NCBI GenBank assembly: GCA_024867545.1
Contig: JANFNE010000029.1
Span: 124,001 to 188,000 of the forward strand
Source: Phytopythium helicoides
Lineage: Eukaryota; Oomycota; Peronosporomycetes; Pythiales; Pythiaceae
Direction: 5' to 3'
DNA: 64,000 bases
The translations under genes were made by a program, and so were the position numbers. Of this stretch, positions 1 through 12,061 are shown in pieces. Every line of letters starts with the position of its first letter. Position 1 is the stretch's first letter. The notes below the pieces were generated by a model, which saw nothing but the letters and a program-made list of their open reading frames with translations, had not been told where the DNA came from and made no database searches.

Positions 1-595
1 GGCGCCGATTAATATTCGCTACTGGCTCCTATGAAAGTGAATCATCGACACGCCATTGCACTAGGTACAGTATGAGGCTGTTGACCTTGCAAATCAACCA
101 TTGCTTCTCAACCTTAAACACGTTGTTGAAACCGCCACGCCGAGCAGCGTTGCTACCGAAAAGATTGCCCCACGCCGTTTCCTCCTCTTCATCGCCCATT
201 GCATCATCTAATTCGGACTCAGATTGTGCGGTGCTTGACAGAGGGCTTGGTGGAGCTGGCGGTGGTCCTGCCCACTGCCGAATAAAGCTACTATGCGACA
301 AACGCTCGAATGAGGCTGCATGGCGCTGCCGGGGGCCATGAGTGCTGTAGAATTGAAAAATGATAAGGAAGCGACACAGGCTCACCCTACAACTATATTT
401 GCAACATAAAGTACTGATATCAGCAGCGCGTTTCATTTTGAGATTGTGGTTGCTGCTGGTTTTGGAGAAAATGTTTGGCGGATCCCATCTGCGTGGGACC
501 GGTTTTTTTTTTTTTTTTCACATGCGAGTCAACGCGTGAATGGCATATCGGAAGAAAAAAATAGCGACAATAAAATAAAAAATTAATGTTTCCTT
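1..595. other. Left edge, no supported gene
   Basis: A reverse-strand open frame at 29-436 encodes 135 residues with an acidic stretch (DDAMGDEEEETAWGNLFG), but I recognise no domain and it lies beside transposon debris, so it is most likely a transposon fragment. There is a T-run near 508-520. I see no RNA gene or promoter here. Confidence 0.3.
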
Positions 596-888
596 AGTTC
601 ATTTGCATTGATTACCTTGAGAACCCAACGTGTCACTAGATCTGGTTTCATGTTCTATTTGTGGCGTACATACATTGCTGCGTACCAAAGCCAACCGAAT
701 CCGAGTTGGTATCAAGCCTTGTGTTGTTTATGTTGTGTTGCCTTCATAATTTAAAGGAGAAATACCAAACAAACAATCAATTATACAAACAAACAAACAA
801 ATAAATAAACAAAGTCATTTGTTTGTTTGTAGATTTGTTTAAATTCAGACATAAGCTATTGTGTTTCTCTCTCTCTCTCCTTCACACA

Positions 889-923
<35 letters not shown>

Positions 924-1690
924 ACAGAAGAAACGTAGTTGCCGTTGCGAAAGGCAAACGAGGAAGGATACACTAGGTATAGACATACACAAACTACCAT
1001 TGCAAAAGAATCAAACCACACACAAAAATAAAGTAAAATAAATAAGCAACACAACACAATATATAAAGCAAGCTTTGGTACATAGTATAGGCAAAACGCA
1101 AGGTGTTCGAACTGCGGTTGACAGCCGTGCTGCGCCACATCAGGATTCTGGCACGAGATCCTCCCACTACCAAGAGCGAGGATTTTTCCCTGCTCTGTTA
1201 TCCAGCCTGGGGCGGTTCACCCTTCCTTAGTGACCTCGACACCCTCCCTTACGAGAAAGTGCCAATGTCGACTCCTGGTTTGAGATGGACGCGCCATCCA
1301 CATCCTGGGAATAGTGACACAACACGGCATACCACAGCCCTCACAACTCACTACCCAGCCAGAAGCTTGCTGTTACAAGTTGACGCCACTCAACCCGGTG
1401 AGATATCAACACAAAACCAAACCTATAAATACCCCACACTTGGACCCCGCTTCGAGAACCACATCGACCACTTTCTCAACACTGTCAATTTGCAGTGCAC
1501 CCAAACTCCTCGATTGCTTCTTACAGGCAAATACAATCGACAAGTATCACAACTTACTCATCAGCCAGTTCTTTTTCTCAACGACGTGCTCGTTTCGATG
1601 AATATCTGTTGAGGCCGTGAAAATCATGCAGCATCCTTTTGATTCTTGTCGCATTCGAGTATATTAGAGAAACAAACAACGGCATTGCAA
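596..1690 (+). repeat. Left arm of inverted repeat
   Basis: This pairs with 2616-3713. The open frame at 1103-1612 is exactly mirrored in the other arm, so its persistence reflects recent duplication rather than protein constraint. The (CA)n tract lies near 884-920. Confidence 0.85.
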
Positions 1691-2615
1691 GGTCAAATCA
1701 CATTGGATTTAACAAAAGCGAGAAACTGATCCAGTCTGTTTGCTAAAAAAGCACCATCTCAAATATGTATACAGAACAAAAGTCAAGGCATCACTTTTTA
1801 AGGCCAAAAACTCAGCCCAAACCAAATTTAGCAATTTTGTTTGTATTATTGTGATCTCTTTTCAACCTTTTCTTTGAAAACTCAGGCTCGTGCTTGAGCC
1901 ATCGCTTTAGCGCGTCTACTTTGGTGGCAACCTATCATTTAGTAGGGAAATCTGGCAGTAAAATGTGCCACATTAAAGAGTGTCGTGGAGAAAGTGCGTT
2001 TTCGGTTCACGTTGAGGAGTGTCCCAATCTCGCCGAGCTAGCCTGGGTGACAATATTTAGGAAATGTGAAGTGAATTTCGTTCTCATTTCCTAATTTGAT
2101 ACCTCATGAGGTTTATCGGTCCTCTTAGCATACCATACTGAATATGAGTGAGTTTCAAACAAACTCGCCATTCCTTTGTCATTTGAGATTGAACCCATAC
2201 TACGATCCCATTATAAAATCAGCAAGAACAAAGCAAAGTCGATTGAGTGATAAATCTACATGCCTTCTCATCTTCTCATTTTTCTTAACCATACATCAGT
2301 CTCTTGTCCAGATTCTGCGATGTGATTTGGTTGTAGTGGTGTGGCGCCGTGCGCAGGGGATTCAAGACTATCCATCCAATTTTCGTCAAAGAAAACATGA
2401 CTTTTACCGTGGCCAAACTCCACGACACACTGGCTGTTTTAGGCAAAAATAGGATGTTGGCGCTGATGTATAAAAACACGATGTACAGATACAGATGCAA
2501 TTCCGATTCCAAAGTCAAATTTCGATCAATCTAAAAGCAGAATCATCAGTTGTGCTAGTACACTAACTAAATTTAATACCGTTTGACCAAACGCATGGTC
2601 GGTAAAGATTGGCTT

Positions 2616-3382
2616 TTGCAATGCCGTTGTTTGTTTCTCTAATATACTCGAATGCGACAAGAATCAAAAGGATGCTGCATGATTTTCACGGCCTCAACAG
2701 ATATTCATCGAAACGAGCACGTCGTTGAGAAAAAGAACTGGCTGATGAGTAAGTTGTGATACTTGTCGATTGTATTTGCCTGTAAGAAGCAATCGAGGAG
2801 TTTGGGTGCACTGCAAATTGACAGTGTTGAGAAAGTGGTCGATGTGGTTCTCGAAGCGGGGTCCAAGTGTGGGGTATTTATAGGTTTGGTTTTGTGTTGA
2901 TATCTCACCGGGTTGAGTGGCGTCAACTTGTAACAGCAAGCTTCTGGCTGGGTAGTGAGTTGTGAGGGCTGTGGTATGCCGTGTTGTGTCACTATTCCCA
3001 GGATGTGGATGGCGCGTCCATCTCAAACCAGGAGTCGACATTGGCACTTTCTCGTAAGGGAGGGTGTCGAGGTCACTAAGGAAGGGTGAACCGCCCCAGG
3101 CTGGATAACAGAGCAGGGAAAAATCCTCGCTCTTGGTAGTGGGAGGATCTCGTGCCAGAATCCTGATGTGGCGCAGCACGGCTGTCAACCGCAGTTCGAA
3201 CACCTTGCGTTTTGCCTATACTATGTACCAAAGCTTGCTTTATATATTGTGTTGTGTTGCTTATTTATTTTACTTTATTTTTGTGTGTGGTTTGATTCTT
3301 TTGCAATGGTAGTTTGTGTATGTCTATACCTAGTGTATCCTTCCTCGTTTGCCTTTCGCAACGGCAACTACGTTTCTTCTGT

Positions 3383-3419
<37 letters not shown>

Positions 3420-3713
3420 TGTGTGAAGGAGAGAGAGAGAGAAACACAATAGCTTATGTCTGAATTTAAACAAATCTACAAACAAACAAATGACTTTGTT
3501 TATTTATTTGTTTGTTTGTTTGTATAATTGATTGTTTGTTTGGTATTTCTCCTTTAAATTATGAAGGCATCACGACATAAACAAAACAAGGCTTGATGTC
3601 AACTCGGATTCGGTTGGCTTGAGTACGCAGCAATAGTATGTACGCCACAAATAGAACATGAAACCAGATCTAGTGACACGTTGGGTTATCAAGGTAATCA
3701 ATCCAAACGAACT
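2616..3713 (-). repeat. Right arm of inverted repeat
   Basis: Reverse complement of 596-1690. The (GT)n tract near 3388-3420 mirrors the left arm and differs slightly in length, as expected for a microsatellite. Confidence 0.85.
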
Positions 3714-4394
3714 GAGCATGCAAGTCACTATACTCTAAACCTAAATCTCCAATTTCGTTTGTTTGTTGGCCTTCAGAGTTTCTTGAATGCGAGACGAGTT
3801 AGAGATGGATTAATCAACTGAAAAAAAAAATAGTGCAGGTTAAGCAGATGAGCTTAATTAAAACCACTCACCGCCAGCACCATTAACAACAGGCCAAGAC
3901 TCCATTCTCAGTTCCGTTTCGTGTGGTGAGAGTGAATTTCGAAGTGTAATAAATCTAATTCAGCAAGAACGCATTTATCGAACAAAAGCTTTATTTTTTC
4001 GACGCCACTGCTGTCCTGGATTCCAAATTGATATTCGTAACTGGACTGTGCCTGGATCACATACAGGATTACCAGGATCCGTAAAATACCTGGAAAAAAT
4101 CACCCTGAGCCCCAACACATGAAACAACGGCGAAAACTTGCAAAGAAATAATTCGAGGATGATGCTGCCGGCGCTGGACGCGCAGGATGCTCCCAATGCT
4201 GGACGCTGCCACTGCCACAGGTAACTGCCGATCTAACTACTGGCTCCCGAAGACGCACCAGTGCCAAAATTACTTGTGCAACTCCACATAACAGCATGAA
4301 GTAACATCATGAAACCACCGCGCCGCAGCCCGCATCTTGCAGATAAATTTGCAGTCAAAGCTGCTTCCCTCGTCGAAGACATAACTTCAATGCG
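3714..4394. other. Non-coding, possible degraded MULE terminus
   Basis: No gene is supported. Near 4015-4060 there are two CCTGGAT motifs 36 bp apart. The same pair with the same spacing occurs in reverse complement near 8230-8275, on the other side of the MULE relic. They may be remnants of its terminal inverted repeats. Confidence 0.3.
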
Positions 4395-7300
4395 TTGCGC
4401 CGGAGAGCTCCAGCGTCAAGTTTCTCGGCTGACAACCCACATGCCACAGTCAGTGCTCACGGAGATAGCAGTGATGCCTTCAGCGATGTGGACAGAGATG
4501 TCTCATTGAGTGATGCGAGCGTTGGATGCGTCCAAAAAGATGCGTTAGTTGGTTCGTCGGAAGACTCGTCGGACGGTACGACCAACAAGCTTACCGAGAT
4601 GAAAAGGAAAAGGTGGAGCAAGAAGACCGACAAGAAGAGCGCTAAGGAGTTGGCAACGAAGGGTGATACGTGTGGTGAAGGGCAAGTTCGAGTCAAGGTG
4701 CCGACAACTTGGAATCAGACTGCCAGGCGTGGGATTTATACCTCGGGAAATACTCGCAGGAAAAAATGCAGGTAATTGTTGTGAAGCACTCGATCAACCG
4801 AACTGAGCGTAATGGCCGTGTGATGAAGACGAAGAAAGGCAAACAAGGAAGCTACGAGCTATTTCCTGAAGGTTTAGGAATGTATGAGCGAACCTACCTA
4901 TGCACACATGCGAATGCCAACAAGGGTTTGAAGAGCACAAGGAAAAGCCCCAGTCAGCACATCCGCCAGACTTGATGTAAGCTTCGCTTTGTCGTGCAAT
5001 GGCAGAAGGATGAGTCGCGTTGGCAACTAATGGTGAAGAATGGTGCATTCTATCACAACCACCCAGTTTCATCAGACGTATTCGGCACGTATCACACTTC
5101 TAGAGGGATCACGGACGCTAGAGTTGAGGCTCGTATTGAAGGTATGATCGGCGCTGGATCCAAGAGATCCAGGATCTATGACTACCTGCTGGAGCATGAC
5201 CAAAACGTCATCAAGGCAGACGTGGATAACATGGTGGCAAAGCGATCATTTGCTGTGTCATCCGCAAACGATACTGAAGCGACAGCATACGAGCTTGCTT
5301 TGTTTGTGACTGAAAACACTGAAAACTCTGCAACACTATCAGCGAACGAAAGAAATGAAGTCGGTGTGATATCACTAACAACGGCTCACATGTGCATGGT
5401 GTTTTGTCGTTTGCGGGGGTGTTATTAGTCGACTACAGCCACAAGACCAACAGGTTCGTGTTGGCTTACTCAATTGTGACTGGTTTTGAACTGGATCTCA
5501 CCTGGACTCTGTGCTAGGCACAACTACCAGCTACTTACTATCATGACGATGAACGAGTTTGGAGAAGGCGTTGCAGTCCAGCAGTCGCTTCCAGAAGCGA
5601 ATGGGACTGACACATGGAGCGTGCATTAGCTCACTTCAAACGCACCAATGAGGAAAATCAGAAGCTCATCCGAGTAATTGTCGTGGACAAGGATTTCAAC
5701 GAAATTTGAGTCCTTGAGTGTGCTTTTCCCGAGGCTCGTGTACTCATATGCCACTTCCATATTCTGAAGTGGTTGAAAGAGAAGTGAGCCAAGCCAGAGT
5801 TTGGGAAGGTGTCAACTTCTGATGCAGCGCAAATCGATGCTGCCGTTTACAGTATGGTTTACGCAGGCGATCAAGACGAGTACAATATCCACGACAAGGA
5901 GTTTAGCGACATATGTACACGTGTGGGGGTTGCTGGGTTTTTAGAGTACATTGAGGAGAACTGAAATTCGTGCCAAGATAAGTGAGTTCTTCACCACCGC
6001 TCCATACTGCCACACTTCAAAAACCACACAAATAATCGCCTTGAGTCTTTTTTCGGCAAACTTAAGGGCAGCGTGAATGGAAGCATGAGCATGTCAATGT
6101 GTATAATGAAGTTTCTCGCATTTGATGGACGCGCAGAGAATGAGTAAAACCATAAGACGCTCAAGATTGGTCAGGACGTTCACGCTTATGTACGATAGTG
6201 AAATGTCTGATGTACTTCGGCTAACAACTCACTTTGCTGCCAAGCGAGTCGAGCCCGAGAACCAAGTTGGAGTGGAGATGGTGAGTGTCTATGATTACGA
6301 CTGCGCTACTGGAGACCAAAATATAGAGACTGTAAAGGCCCGCCACAACAGGTGGAGGAATGTGGATGACTGGTGGTGTGACTGCGAGTTTGCAATGACG
6401 ATGAGGTTGCCGTGTAGACACTGTATTGCTTACCGGAAACACGTCAAAATACAAGGGGCTGTGATTCATATGGAACGCATCGACAAAAAATGGGTGGGTG
6501 ATAATATTTGTCCTGGATTCGGCTTTGTTTAGACCCGCATCTTAGTTCGATTGGCGAATTGTGTAGGTGCATTCGAGCTGGCGCGGAACTCAAACACGTG
6601 AAACAGTTCGCGATTGACAAATTCAATTCTGAAGAAGCGGCAGGCGCAGAAAGAAGCGCCGCACACATGCTGAGCGATTCAGAGAGGCATCTCGAGCAAC
6701 CCAGTTGTTATCGAGCGAGCTGGCTGATATTGATGATGATGAAGAATTCGATCGTTCACTGCAGTTTCTGCTTGATCAATGGAAAGCTCTGGGTTGAGGG
6801 GAGCTACTAAAAACAATTGACTCTGCACAAACCGACTCACCAGAGGTTGAGGACGGAACAAACTTAGGCAAAACCTGGTAGTTTACCCGCCTATGAAGGA
6901 TGCAGACAAGCCCAATAGAAGTGAAGCTGGGCTCCCTGAGACCAAGCTCAAAATCAACAAGAAGGCGAGTAAAGTTGGACGACCGAAGAAAAACCACAAG
7001 AAGACAGTTGTGAACGAGAGTGTGGCACATGTGTGGTACGAGGCGACAGAAAAAGCCAAGATAGACGCTGGACATCGATCACTACGTGATTTAGCTGATG
7101 TGCTGCTGATTGAGAAGCCTGGCCTTGAGCAAACACGAACGCGGCTAAGCGGTGTATAGGTAAAAGATCCATCAGCACAGAACAAGCGCGTTTAATACAA
7201 GAAGGAAGCGAATCCAGTTCTCACACTTGATGTGTTCTACCTATTACCACCAAAATTGCTCGCCGCTTGTGTCAAAGCATTTCCTATTGGCAACAGTGCT

Positions 7301-7770
7301 GAAGAGGCAATCGATGTTACCCCAATTCGGAGTTCATCGCAAAATGCTCCTGTCGAGGTAGTGGAAATCAAGGACATCGGTACATTTTCACGAATTCAGA
7401 TCGAAACTTTTAGGCGTATCGAGAACCTGAAGACTGCTGTTAGCGATGGTTACAAGCTCCATGCGTGGCTCTTCGACAAGGTGTTGCCTGCAATTTGTGC
7501 TCATCGACAGCACAAGGTCAGATCTGTTGCCGATCAAGTGCTTGCGACCTTCCCGTACTCGAATATTTCTGGACTTAAAGTTATTCCTCATCACGACTTC
7601 TCGTGTGTCTACCGACTGGTCCCACCTACTTGGCTCAGTGACTCGTCAATTTTGTATGCAAGCGACTGTGCAATGACTTCGCAATCGCCCGTTTTGCAGG
7701 CATACACAGTTCCAATCCTAAGGTTCGCACTCGCAGCAGAAAGAAACAGAAGATGGACGACAAAATAATC
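4395..7770 (+). pseudogene. Decayed MULE transposase with SWIM finger
   Basis: A Mutator-like transposase can be followed on the plus strand through many stops and frameshifts. In order: an N-terminal basic/acidic region (4395-4775), an FAR1-like part ending in FYHNHPVS (4709-5110), a long helical segment (5110-5425), then the MULE catalytic core with VVDKDFNEI and EARVLICHFHILKWLKEK (about 5680-5790) and RLESFFGKLKGS near 6040. A SWIM zinc finger follows at 6380-6440, with CDC, then C-R-H (CxC...CxH pattern). A further block at 7232-7768 ends in PPTWLSDSSI, which resembles the start of a Ulp1-type cysteine protease domain. Such protease tails are known on some MULEs, but here the catalytic triad is not seen. 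The element is clearly dead. Confidence 0.8.
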
Positions 7771-8769
7771 GCTGCAGTACAAGAGACCATGAACATTGTT
7801 GCTAATATCACACTCGTATCAACTGCTGCGGCTAAAGTTACTGATGCAAACACACCTACAGCAGAAGCTGCAGGCAACCGTGGCTCGAAAACTAAACTCG
7901 ACGAAGATGACATCGATGATACCGACATTCCAGCTACTCAAGTTGCGGGGCAGAAGATGTAACATCCTAGTCTGTAGTCATCTTCATTGCTAGTGGAACA
8001 TGCATGCAAAGTGTCGGTAAAATTGCACTGTTGATATTGAGCATACGTGATTCCTGCTTGAATACTGTCTGCATCCAGGCTTCTGGTTATAATTTCAGGC
8101 GGCAATACCTGCTGAATCTTCTGCGTCCTCGGCGAAATCTTGCACATTAGACACGCCATCTGCTACAATCTAACACAAATCTTTCACTCACACCACGACA
8201 ATTCCTTCAGATTCGCATCCGTTGTTTCGATCCAGGTACAAATCCATGCTGTCACCTGGACTAAAATCCAGGAACGCAATACCGTCTATTTTTTTCGATT
8301 TTATTTGCGCTGATATCCAAAAGCCAAGATCACAGCTCCACGGTGGAATCTCACTTCAACGCGGATGGATAGATATTATGTAAAGACGTGTTCGCGTGAC
8401 AAATCCCGATTTTTTTTGATACCTTTCGGCCTCCCTTTTGAAGGGACCTTCCGCTCTCTGGTCTGTCTTGAGGTACTTGACTCAACATAAGGTGGCTCCG
8501 TCACAACCTCATAAATCTTTTTTTTTTTTTAAACTACCAAGCTCCAGACTGACCCAACATGATGTGATATGGGCGGATACAGTCAATGCTCCACCTGATA
8601 GGCATTAAGGATGAGAGAAATCAACCAATCACGCATCTTTTCTCACTCTCAGCCAATCAAGAGCAATGTTAGGTCCCATTACAGCCAATCATAAGCTGGT
8701 GGGTCCGTTAAGTAGTCGATCCCACGAATTCGGTCGGAGGCAAGAGCCGAAATACGAGCTCAAACAGCG
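7771..8769. other. Non-coding tail of MULE and CCAAT cluster
   Basis: A short Ala/Thr-rich open frame (7753-7962) may be the last piece of the MULE frame. After it I see no coding. T-runs occur near 8288, 8412 and 8518-8530. Three CCAAT boxes sit at 8625, 8653 and 8684, spaced 28 and 31 bp, ahead of the recombinase relic. Confidence 0.4.
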
Positions 8770-9715
8770 AGTGTAGTCCATACCATTCTAGTGTTTGACA
8801 AGGCTCCGACCTGCAATGTCGAGTGGCGGCCTGCAAGCGGATGGCCTTGTGCCCATCAACACACAGAAAACCGTAGCTAATGCAGCCAATACCTTTATGA
8901 ATTTTCTGAAGGTAGATGGTGTCAGGTGGGAGTATGTGCGAGTGTGCATGTTGCGGGACAATGCTCCTCAGATCTTTCTAGCCTTGATGTACAAGTTCGC
9001 CATGTATTCAGGGTTTGAAAATGGGCGTAAGCGCACGGACACCGTCAGGCAGTGCTTTAGGCAGGTAAAGATGCGGATGTACTGCTAATTCTCCAACATC
9101 AACATCTATGCCGTTGAGATTTGTTTGCTTAATATGGCAACGACACTCGGAAAGTATTGCATGAAGCAGGAAGCTGGTAGTTTTGTCAACAAAGCCCCAG
9201 CATACACAAAAGTCTACTTAAGGAAACTGCTTGTGTATTTGTATTCTCACACTCCTCGACTGACTGCCAAGACACTGCCCTCCTCTCTGCCTGATGTGGC
9301 ATATCTTCGGCGCGCGTCGGACCTAACTAACCTGCGAAAGCAGAACATCTCGATCAGTAGCGACAACATCTTCTTCATTCGCTTCCTGCGCGTCAATGTG
9401 CCGGAAGAACAAGGCCTCTCACTCATCCCCGACACAAACTTCGCGATGTGCCCAATCGTGGCCACGGAAGTTGAGCTGGCGACTCTGCTAGCGCCTATTG
9501 CTGCTGCGCTAGGTCTGCTCCCTGGTCTTCGGCCGCAAGGTTCCAAGCGTCATGTAGCTCCGTCGAAGCTGCTGATCGATCTGCTTAATCACCCCGAATC
9601 AGTGGTTGCATCAAACGAAGGCCCGACAGCGTTACATCAGGTCAAAGGCAAGTCAAACCTAGTGTTGTACGAGGCAGTTGATAAATTTAGGACTGACATT
9701 CAAGCTCGGCGGATG
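8770..9715 (+). pseudogene. Crypton-like tyrosine recombinase relic
   Basis: Two plus-strand open frames (8795-9088 and 9125-9715), separated by a stop and a short frame break, read as one oomycete Crypton-like protein. The first has an N-terminal core-binding-like part (PINTQKTVANAANTFMNFL, then an RQ...KM helix). The second contains KVYLRKLLVYLYSHTPRL, YLRRASDLTNLRKQNI (the position of the first catalytic arginine) and a beta-hairpin with FIRFLRV and EEQGLSLIPDT. The carboxy-terminal HxxR and tyrosine region is absent: similarity stops near 9715, where sequence flanking the Copia relic begins. This is inferred from family pattern. A C-terminally truncated remnant is the safest reading. Confidence 0.55.
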
Positions 9716-10270
9716 AGTGGAATGCTCACCGCGTCCGTAACCTACGCTCCTTGTGTTTCTCGGATAGTCTCCGGCTCTCCTACCAGTCGCCGTCTCTTCG
9801 GACGTGTCCCCTCGTCCAGCACTACTTCCTCGGCGCCCGGTCGGTCTCCTCGCTTTTTCCGACGATCATCTCCCACTCACGCGCGCGGCTGCCACGTCTA
9901 CTTGCCCGTCATGGCGTGTACTGTACACGGGCTCCCTAACACCACAATATCCGCGATTCGTGGCTTCTCCCCCGTCAGCGCTTCGAGCGGGGGCGCATGC
10001 TTGTCGTTGGCCCGTGTAGGGCTCCGGTTGAGGACGTACGCGGCGTACTCGAACGCGTCTACCAAGACATGCACCGGCAGGCCTGATGTGAACTCCATAC
10101 ACCGCGCCATGTTCAGTATCGCGATATGCGTGCGCTCAGCCTTCCCGTTGGAGACCTGGTTCATAACTTCATTGATCTGTCGCGCCACGTAGGTCGACTT
10201 GCAGAACAGGTCAACATTGCGGTACTCGCCACCGCCGTCTGTCCTGAGCACGTGAACCGGCAACTAGATG

Positions 10271-11030
10271 CTGCGCGTGACGCAGCTTGGGCTGGGAGTA
10301 GGCTCTTCGTGATCTCTTTGGTGGGTCGCAGCGGCAAATTGGGATCGAGTGTGTCGTTATATTCACTTTAGTGACAAGCGTACATTCCAGCAACACTCTC
10401 GTTCTGCCGAAGTTTGCACCTGATCATGCATGTTGCACTTTGACATTCGCGTATCCACAGGTAAGCGGTCTCAGTGTGTGGTGGTGGTGGATGGTGCGGA
10501 GTCTAATGCCAAAGGTGACGGGCAGCTCATGATGGAGAAAGCAACNNNNNNNNNNCACCGTCGTCGTTGATCGTTCGTCATGGTGGTGGCCCTCCCCCTC
10601 CCCGCTCGAAAGCGGACACCAATGACGACGGGTGGGTGGGTGGGTGGGCGGGTGCCGGACCGGTTATTTTTCAACCGCGGCTATGAATAGCTGGCCAATC
10701 CGCAACCACCAAGAAGCACCCCTGTCCCGCGCTCCGATACAAACGTGCAGAGAGAGCTCACACGTCACAGACGTGGGTGCGCGCGATTGGTCGAAAAAAC
10801 GAGTAGCCAATGAAAACGCCGTCATTTATATGGGTACACTCTCGACTCAGCCCCCGGCGAAGCGCGGGATCAGAGCCGCGCCCCTACAAAAAGCAAGTGA
10901 GCGCTTCGTGCTGGCCAATGAGAGCGCGTGAATAGATTACTTTCCCCTAACCTGAACACTTACCGTGAATTAATCCCTTTTGGGCTGGGATTTCCTCGGC
11001 CTCTATCGAGACCTCCTACTCCCAGAATTA
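10271..11030. mobile_element. Insertion inside Copia integrase, with N gap
   Basis: This segment interrupts the integrase reading frame of the Copia relic. Its ends carry an 11 bp inverted pair, CTGGGAGTAGG at 10292-10302 and its complement at 11015-11025. The body holds no convincing gene but has four CCAAT/ATTGG boxes (10695, 10786, 10807, 10915), a TATAT-like stretch near 10826 and GGTG/GGGT-rich runs. Ten N bases at 10546-10555 mark an assembly gap, so the true length is unknown. A small non-autonomous DNA element is the likely explanation. No target duplication is evident. Confidence 0.45.
10546..10555. other. Assembly gap (10 N)
   Basis: A run of ten N between simple-sequence-like stretches. 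The real gap size is unknown, so the inserted element around it may be longer than it appears. Confidence 0.99.
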
Positions 11031-12061
11031 AACCTCTCCTCAAAGAACATCAAGAAATGCTCAAACATTTTCGTTGCCTGGTCCTTGGTTTTAGCCACAA
11101 ACACACAACAATAGTTGGACTAGTGGTCCACGAAGTTCATCATGTATCGGTTGCCGCGTCGGTCCGCCGTGGTCACCGGCCCCTTGAGGTCACTGCATAT
11201 TACACCCGCGATGTGATCGATTGGTGAGTTCTCGCCCGTCTCCTTCTTTGACTGCGCGTTCTTGGTCTGCTTGCCCTCGGCATAGGTCAGGCAGTTCTGC
11301 CTCTTCCTGCTGGTGAGCTCGATGTCAGCGCCCGGCTCATCTACCATGCGCTCGATGGTGTCGTAACTTAGGTGACCGAGCCGCGCGTGCAGTTTATGAA
11401 GGACACTCGCACCACATCCTTGGTCGGGGTGGCCATGTGTTCACCCAACGCGGCGAGCACCACGTCTTTGAGTCCTTGCAATGGGTGCGCTCAACTGCGT
11501 CGACCACAACCATGTCGCTTCGACGGTTGGCCTGGAACACCTTTGTCCCGTTGCGCTTCATCATCAGGTAGCGCTTGCTGTCCTCATTCGCCAGCACACA
11601 TCCCTTTTTTTCGAGCTTCCCGTACGAAATGATATTTCGTGCGAGTTTCTTGCAGTAGTACACATCTGTCAGCGTGACATCCCGCGCCTCTCCGCAGACG
11701 CTGACGGTGAGGGTAACGCTACCCTTTTTGCTGATCACCAGCGGCTTCCAGTCAGCTGTGTAGCATGACTCGTCGCACGCCACAGGGTCGTCAAGCATCC
11801 GCTCTCCCCTCACTAGGTGGCGGTTGGCATCGCTGTCCAGTTTCCAGGCGTCGTCCTCTGACTCGGAGCTCACCGCCAGCACTAGATTTGCCCGAGCGCC
11901 GTCACTGTCTTCGTTGTTGTCCTTGCGCTGGGTGCACTCGCGAGCTAAGTGCCCCTTCTCCCCGCACACATAGCAGCTTCGGTTGCTATCGACAGCACAG
12001 CCAGCGAAGCGAGAACCAAGGCAACAGTCGAACTCCTTCCTCCTCGCTGTCAAACAACAAA

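Larger units (their letters stand above)
596..3713. mobile_element. Foldback element with ~1.1 kb inverted arms
   Basis: Bases 596-1690 reappear in reverse complement at 2616-3713, separated by about 925 bp of unrelated, mostly AT-rich sequence. The inner two thirds of the arms look identical: the same 169-residue open frame reads out of each. The outer ~130 bp show scattered substitutions. Each arm carries a (CA)n microsatellite, a CAAA/TAAA-type run and a TATAAATA-like box (near 1422 and its mirror). The arms end sharply at a shared GAACT, beyond which the flanks differ. No transposase is visible in the spacer. Long arms with a non-coding middle fit a non-autonomous foldback or Mutator-type element, or two solo LTR-like sequences inserted head to head. 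No clear target-site duplication was found. Confidence 0.75.
9890..12010 (-). pseudogene. Copia-type retrotransposon relic, split
   Basis: Reading on the minus strand from 12010 downward: a CCHC zinc knuckle (CYVCGEKGHLAREC), an aspartic-protease-like segment (WKLDSDANRHLV, expected DSGA/DTGA replaced), a GAG-pre-integrase motif (LHARLGHLSYDTIERMV, near 11345-11390), then the integrase start (ICSDLKGPVTTADRRGNRYM) followed by a stop after FVDH. Coding similarity then jumps to 10263, where VHVLRTDGGGEY and SNGKAERTHIAILNMARCM continue the integrase core to about 9898. Between the two halves lies a ~760 bp insertion. Reverse transcriptase and RNase H are missing. The relic has frameshifts, stops and an altered protease active-site motif, so it is inactive. 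LTRs were not identified. Confidence 0.8.

Noticed and set aside
1103..1612. 169-codon frame, identical copy at 2694-3203
   Set aside because: Lies inside foldback arms; identity follows from the repeat, and the translation has no natural protein features.
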